A stretch of 64,000 bases of DNA from Mastigias papua. Lineage: Eukaryota > Cnidaria > Scyphozoa > Rhizostomeae > Mastigiidae. The notes beneath the pieces were generated by a model. The model ran no database searches. It saw only the letters and a program-made list of their open reading frames with translations, and was not told where the DNA came from. A program made the translations under genes and the position numbers. The DNA lies in contig CAXHSL010000025.1 in assembly GCA_964019165.1 (NCBI GenBank), positions 29,281-93,280 on the forward strand, given 5' to 3'. Positions 57,201 to 64,000 of the stretch are shown here, piece by piece (position 1 is the first letter of the stretch; the number at the start of each line of letters is the position of its first letter).

Positions 57201-60200
57201 TGAAAATCAGGCAAAAAAGGGTGCTTTCCTTGACGAAAGCAAAAAGGTGACCACCATGCCAGGTGTACACTATCTATGTACATGCTTTAGTGATTTTTCA
57301 TGAATTTTTTAGTATACTGGTAAGGAAATAATGAGGAAAAACTCCACGGTTTACACTTTTTTTGCATAAAGAATCACATGACCTAACTCTTAATACCTTG
57401 GAAAGTGTAAACCGTGGAAAAGGGCCAATTTTCATACCACTACTACGTTTTCTATAAACTTGAATATTGTTGATGGGTGTACACATATTGTGTACATCTT
57501 TTACGTATTTTACACAAATTAAATACTAAGCGTATGCAGAAATACAGAGCTTTTTGCAAGTGTAAACTGTTGGTGTAAACCGTGTAAACTGTGGAATGCA
57601 TAGCAACAACACACTGCGGGATACTCATCGCATTCCGTTGTTGTCAAGCTGCATACAAAAGCGTAGGTACAAAAAGGACAGAGGGAGGGGCACTTACAGC
57701 ATTGATCTGAAGTGACAAAATGTAACAATAAAACTGCCAATGAGCAAAACAACAGCCACATAGAGTGACTGTCTCTTCACCAGACATGTGAACCTGACGA
57801 ACATATTGGCGGTTGGCATCATTCATTATTGTCTCTATCTCTAGTGCATCAATAAATTGTTGTTGTTATCTAGTGAAGCCATTTAGATTACTAGTGTGAA
57901 TGTACTTTTGGTCGTTGTTCTTTTTAGCTAACTAGTAATTGTGTAACACGAAGGAGACTTTGAATATCCCTGCCGTCTGTTCTGTCTGTTTTGCTGATAA
58001 CGGAAGTATTCCTGAAATTTCGCCATGCAGACAGGCATATGTAATCAATAGCGAATGTTTTCAATGGGGGTGTTTCTTGGGTACATTTTGAACTGTAATG
58101 CATAGCCAGTTAACACACCAGCCATAAAAGCAGTGCACATATAACGCCTCTTGTATAGAAAAAGTTGCCAAAATACATAAGCAGAATATATTTTAGGAAT
58201 TTGAATAAGAACGAATGGTGAAATTAATAAGTTACGGACTGCATCTGCGTAACCATAGCAATACTACCGTTAGTACATGTGCTAACGTCTGCCTTGGCCT
58301 CGTTTGCAAGCTCTGGCAAAGTTCAAGTAAAGCCGGTATTTAGAGCGTTTTTGTAAGCTATGTTGCTCGAACTGTTCCTATATGTTCAAGATAAATCTCG
58401 TGAGGCTCGTTTCGTCGATTACATTGTTTTTGGAAGGTAAAAATTATGGCCTAATACCGATTTGGGTAGGAGCACTGCCGGAGGGACAGAATGATAGACA
58501 CCCACGTGACATGACGTCACAGAGATGACTTACAGAATTTTAAATATCACCATCGTTTTTAGCACCATCGATTACCCCTTGACCAGCCAACACATTGCAG
58601 GTATAACGTGTTTTGAAAAATTTCAATACCAGACAATACCCGACAAAAGTCCTGGGACACTTTGCACTTTTTGCAGTCTGCAACAAACTTTCATTCCCCT
58701 CTCCCCCTGAAACAATGTTGGTTTTCTGGAGAAGTACCTGCGATAATGGGAAAATTTCGCGTGCACGCCAACTTCAAATGTACCACAAACGAATCAACAT
58801 TGTTCTAGGGGGAAGGGGGGTGCATGTTTGTAGCAACTATGACAATATGTAGAAGAAAATGGTTTTTTATCTGTTTCTTCTAAGTGTCCCAAGGACTTTT
58901 GTCCACTATTGTCTGGTATCAAATTTGAAAGATAAAAGCTATTTGGCTGCAATCATGGGCGATCATAGGGTTTTCGGGGGCGCTGATTACGATAGTGACA
59001 ACAGTTTTTACGTATCTTTACCCTATGACGTCATGCTGACGTCACAGGGTAAATTTATTGGGCTTGTCTCTTGAAGGTGCATATAAACAGTACTTTTGTA
59101 CACACGAGTGCAACTGTACGTCATGCTCACAAAAATATGAGGCTCTAGCTTCTATATAGCAAAAACGCAGAAGAATTATGAGCAGTAGTTTGCGCTTAAC
59201 ATCGTATTAAAGACGTGGCCTCGTAATCGTGAGCTTGACTGTAGGAATTGAACAACTGTCATAGGCTGCTGCAGATGGCCACAAAAGTGTACCATAAGGG
59301 TACACAGAGATTGAAATGAGATGACGAGAGAAGCGAAAATTACTGATGAGAAGAATGAAGTTGTTAATTTGTGGTAAAAGGAGTTTAACTTGCCGCATAG
59401 TGAAATCACAACTCGGTGTAGGATCTCTAAATCTAGAGTAAACGCATAGGCAAACAGTGTATGGAGTCAAAACCATCCAGAAAAAGAGTTGTGAGCCTCC
59501 AGCACTAACTAGAAGGGAGAAGGGTCGTTTTCTCAGAAATTTTAAGTCATGACAGAACAGATTTAGGCCCTCTGAAAAGGCCAGAAAGGCTATGAGGGGA
59601 GGGGCAAGGCCTCCCCATCTTCGGGGACCCAGATAATGAGCACACAAGTAAATTCGATGGTGATAATATATGGTATGCTGTACAACCTGTTATCACTTCT
59701 AGCCCCCTTGACCACCTTAACAGTCAGTTTGAATCGTGGAAAGATGCGGGAAATGATTATTTGACAAAATAAAGTGGACAAACTACGTTCTGTGGAATAT
59801 AATACATGCAATACATTACACGGCTCAGCGTCCTTCAATGCAAATCAGACTGAACAACAACAACAATATGCACTAGCGACTGTTTACACGGTTTACACTC
59901 ACAGTTTACACTTGAAAATCAGGCAAAAAAGGGTGCTTTCCTTGACGAAAGCAAAAAGGTGACCACCATGCCAGGTGTACACTATCTATGTACATGCTTT
60001 AGTGATTTTTCATGAATTTTTTAGTATACTGGTAAGGAAATAATGAGGAAAAACTCCACGGTTTACACTTTTTTTGCATAAAGAATCACATGACCTAACT
60101 CTTAATACCTTGGAAAGTGTAAACCGTGGAAAAGGGCCAATTTTCATACCACTACTACGTTTTCTATAAACTTGAATATTGTTGATGGGTGTACACATAT

Positions 60201-63200
60201 TGTGTACATCTTTTACGTATTTTACACAAATTAAATACTAAGCGTATGCAGAAATACAGAGCTTTTTGCAAGTGTAAACTGTTGGTGTAAACCGTGTAAA
60301 CTGTGGAATGCATAGCAACAACACACTGCGGGATACTCATCGCATTCCGTTGTTGTCAAGCTGCATACAAAAGCGTAGGTACAAAAAGGACAGAGGGAGG
60401 GGCACTTACAGCATTGATCTGAAGTGACAAAATGTAACAATAAAACTGCCAATGAGCAAAACAACAGCCACATAGAGTGACTGTCTCTTCACCAGACATG
60501 TGAACCTGACGAACATATTGGCGGTTGGCATCATTCATTATTGTCTCTATCTCTAGTGCATCAATAAATTGTTGTTGTTATCTAGTGAAGCCATTTAGAT
60601 TACTAGTGTGAATGTACTTTTGGTCGTTGTTCTTTTTAGCTAACTAGTAATTGTGTAACACGAAGGAGACTTTGAATATCCCTGCCGTCTGTTCTGTCTG
60701 TTTTGCTGATAACGGAAGTATTCCTGAAATTTCGCCATGCAGACAGGCATATGTAATCAATAGCGAATGTTTTCAATGGGGGTGTTTCTTGGGTACATTT
60801 TGAACTGTAATGCATAGCCAGTTAACACACCAGCCATAAAAGCAGTGCACATATAACGCCTCTTGTATAGAAAAAGTTGCCAAAATACATAAGCAGAATA
60901 TATTTTAGGAATTTGAATAAGAACGAATGGTGAAATTAATAAGTTACGGACTGCATCTGCGTAACCATAGCAATACTACCGTTAGTACATGTGCTAACGT
61001 CTGCCTTGGCCTCGTTTGCAAGCTCTGGCAAAGTTCAAGTAAAGCCGGTATTTAGAGCGTTTTTGTAAGCTATGTTGCTCGAACTGTTCCTATATGTTCA
61101 AGATAAATCTCGTGAGGCTCGTTTCGTCGATTACATTGTTTTTGGAAGGTAAAAATTATGGCCTAATACCGATTTGGGTAGGAGCACTGCCGGAGGGACA
61201 GAATGATAGACACCCACGTGACATGACGTCACAGAGATGACTTACAGAATTTTAAATATCACCATCGTTTTTAGCACCATCGATTACCCCTTGACCAGCC
61301 AACACATTGCAGGTATAACGTGTTTTGAAAAATTTCAATACCAGACAATACCCGACAAAAGTCCTGGGACACTTTGCACTTTTTGCAGTCTGCAACAAAC
61401 TTTCATTCCCCTCTCCCCCTGAAACAATGTTGGTTTTCTGGAGAAGTACCTGCGATAATGGGAAAATTTCGCGTGCACGCCAACTTCAAATGTACCACAA
61501 ACGAATCAACATTGTTCTAGGGGGAAGGGGGGTGCATGTTTGTAGCAACTATGACAATATGTAGAAGAAAATGGTTTTTTATCTGTTTCTTCTAAGTGTC
61601 CCAAGGACTTTTGTCCACTATTGTCTGGTATCAAATTTGAAAGATAAAAGCTATTTGGCTGCAATCATGGGCGATCATAGGGTTTTCGGGGGCGCTGATT
61701 ACGATAGTGACAACAGTTTTTACGTATCTTTACCCTATGACGTCATGCTGACGTCACAGGGTAAATTTATTGGGCTTGTCTCTTGAAGGTGCATATAAAC
61801 AGTACTTTTGTACACACGAGTGCAACTGTACGTCATGCTCACAAAAATATGAGGCTCTAGCTTCTATATAGCAAAAACGCAGAAGAATTATGAGCAGTAG
61901 TTTGCGCTTAACATCGTATTAAAGACGTGGCCTCGTAATCGTGAGCTTGACTGTAGGAATTGAACAACTGTCATAGGCTGCTGCAGATGGCCACAAAAGT
62001 GTACCATAAGGGTACACAGAGATTGAAATGAGATGACGAGAGAAGCGAAAATTACTGATGAGAAGAATGAAGTTGTTAATTTGTGGTAAAAGGAGTTTAA
62101 CTTGCCGCATAGTGAAATCACAACTCGGTGTAGGATCTCTAAATCTAGAGTAAACGCATAGGCAAACAGTGTATGGAGTCAAAACCATCCAGAAAAAGAG
62201 TTGTGAGCCTCCAGCACTAACTAGAAGGGAGAAGGGTCGTTTTCTCAGAAATTTTAAGTCATGACAGAACAGATTTAGGCCCTCTGAAAAGGCCAGAAAG
62301 GCTATGAGGGGAGGGGCAAGGCCTCCCCATCTTCGGGGACCCAGATAATGAGCACACAAGTAAATTCGATGGTGATAATATATGGTATGCTGTACAACCT
62401 GTTATCACTTCTAGCCCCCTTGACCACCTTAACAGTCAGTTTGAATCGTGGAAAGATGCGGGAAATGATTATTTGACAAAATAAAGTGGACAAACTACGT
62501 TCTGTGGAATATAATACATGCAATACATTACACGGCTCAGCGTCCTTCAATGCAAATCAGACTGAACAACAACAACAATATGCACTAGCGACTGTTTACA
62601 CGGTTTACACTCACAGTTTACACTTGAAAATCAGGCAAAAAAGGGTGCTTTCCTTGACGAAAGCAAAAAGGTGACCACCATGCCAGGTGTACACTATCTA
62701 TGTACATGCTTTAGTGATTTTTCATGAATTTTTTAGTATACTGGTAAGGAAATAATGAGGAAAAACTCCACGGTTTACACTTTTTTTGCATAAAGAATCA
62801 CATGACCTAACTCTTAATACCTTGGAAAGTGTAAACCGTGGAAAAGGGCCAATTTTCATACCACTACTACGTTTTCTATAAACTTGAATATTGTTGATGG
62901 GTGTACACATATTGTGTACATCTTTTACGTATTTTACACAAATTAAATACTAAGCGTATGCAGAAATACAGAGCTTTTTGCAAGTGTAAACTGTTGGTGT
63001 AAACCGTGTAAACTGTGGAATGCATAGCAACAACACACTGCGGGATACTCATCGCATTCCGTTGTTGTCAAGCTGCATACAAAAGCGTAGGTACAAAAAG
63101 GACAGAGGGAGGGGCACTTACAGCATTGATCTGAAGTGACAAAATGTAACAATAAAACTGCCAATGAGCAAAACAACAGCCACATAGAGTGACTGTCTCT

Positions 63201-64000
63201 TCACCAGACATGTGAACCTGACGAACATATTGGCGGTTGGCATCATTCATTATTGTCTCTATCTCTAGTGCATCAATAAATTGTTGTTGTTATCTAGTGA
63301 AGCCATTTAGATTACTAGTGTGAATGTACTTTTGGTCGTTGTTCTTTTTAGCTAACTAGTAATTGTGTAACACGAAGGAGACTTTGAATATCCCTGCCGT
63401 CTGTTCTGTCTGTTTTGCTGATAACGGAAGTATTCCTGAAATTTCGCCATGCAGACAGGCATATGTAATCAATAGCGAATGTTTTAAATGGGGGTGTTTC
63501 TTGGGTACATTTTGAACTGTAATGCATAGCCAGTTAACACACCAGCCATAAAAGCAGTGCACATATAACGCCTCTTGTATAGAAAAAGTTGCCAAAATAC
63601 ATAAGCAGAATATATTTTAGGAATTTGAATAAGAACGAATGGTGAAATTAATAAGTTACGGACTGCATCTGCGTAACCATAGCAATACTACCGTTAGTAC
63701 ATGTGCTAACGTCTGCCTTGGCCTCGTTTGCAAGCTCTGGCAAAGTTCAAGTAAAGCCGGTATTTAGAGCGTTTTTGTAAGCTATGTTGCTCGAACTGTT
63801 CCTATATGTTCAAGATAAATCTCGTGAGGCTCGTTTCGTCGATTACATTGTTTTTGGAAGGTAAAAATTATGGCCTAATACCGATTTGGGTAGGAGCACT
63901 GCCGGAGGGACAGAATGATAGACACCCACGTGACATGACGTCACAGAGATGACTTACAGAATTTTAAATATCACCATCGTTTTTAGCACCATCGATTACC

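Larger units (their letters stand above)
39650..64000 (+). repeat. 2,712-bp macrosatellite array, 8 full copies plus one partial
   Basis: Copies start at 39650, 42362, 45074, 47786, 50498, 53210, 55922, 58634 and 61346; the last is cut by the window end after 2,655 bp. Head-to-tail with no spacer. By eye only four differing positions were noticed: G at 42333 (A elsewhere), C at 46899, G at 47076 and A at 63486. The unit has no long ORF (longest 146 codons, antisense, unrecognised) and no rRNA, snRNA, tRNA or histone gene that I can recognise. Distinct modules inside it are listed at their copy-1 positions; add multiples of 2,712 for the others. Confidence 0.98.

Noticed and set aside
39650..64000. 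Tandem rRNA, 5S, snRNA, tRNA, spliced-leader or histone cluster
   Set aside because: I looked for the conserved sequences of these genes in the 2,712-bp unit on both strands and found none. A CTGGTAAGG near an AATTTTTTAG was considered as a spliced-leader donor with an Sm site, but the order is wrong.

Overview
The window looks like metazoan nuclear DNA, most likely an invertebrate and possibly an anthozoan cnidarian. It is AT-rich with compact GT-AG introns, an intronless divergent class A GPCR, a Tc1-type transposon and marine-invertebrate-style MITE and SINE debris. The taxon is inference; nothing here proves it. Two contrasting halves are present: an ordinary multi-exon gene (1-14.7 kb) and about 47 kb of tandem-repeat DNA (16.9-64 kb).

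Region 1 (1-14,701, + strand) is the 3' part of a DNA ligase III gene (LIG3). I traced 17 exons whose phases all close: 1,456 nt, giving 484 visible residues and a stop. They cover the end of the DNA-binding domain, the adenylation domain with its motif I lysine, the OB-fold domain, a basic linker resembling a bipartite nuclear localisation signal, and a C-terminal BRCT domain. The N-terminal part lies upstream of the window. Intron 1 holds an apparently intact Tc1/mariner element (DD34E transposase, 28-bp inverted repeats) next to a (TA)n tract. It also holds a nested antisense intronless GPCR with features of the MECA (melanocortin/EDG/cannabinoid/adenosine) group. Later introns contain a tRNA-derived SINE remnant, ATTC and TATACA microsatellites, a 21-bp minisatellite and a 490-bp MITE full of TTTCGCGA motifs.

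Region 2 (14.7-16.9 kb) has no recognised gene. It contains a decayed tandem repeat of roughly 70 bp that appears related, in inverted orientation, to the satellite that follows.

Region 3 (16,908-39,649) is a tandem array of about 213 copies of a 107-bp unit. The first ~22 copies are almost identical. The rest are diverged and carry nested higher-order duplications. Each unit contains a 14-bp perfect palindrome, AAGGCTATAGCCTT. It also contains a 39-nt segment framed by a 3'-splice-like TTTGATTGCAG and a 5'-splice-like GTAAGG, both identical to sites used by LIG3 exons next door. The array can therefore be read as a repeated mini-exon plus 68-nt mini-intron.

Region 4 (39,650-64,000, running off the window) is a macrosatellite: eight full copies and one partial copy of a 2,712-bp unit, differing at only a handful of positions. 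I found no conserved gene in the unit. It does carry a near-perfect 37-bp palindrome with two CRE sites 28 bp upstream of a TATAAA box, a foldback cluster of GTTTACAC motifs, and a short antisense ORF with a signal-peptide-like start and ten clustered cysteines. The two arrays abut directly.

All calls come from reading the sequence and from recalled family knowledge. No database search was run.
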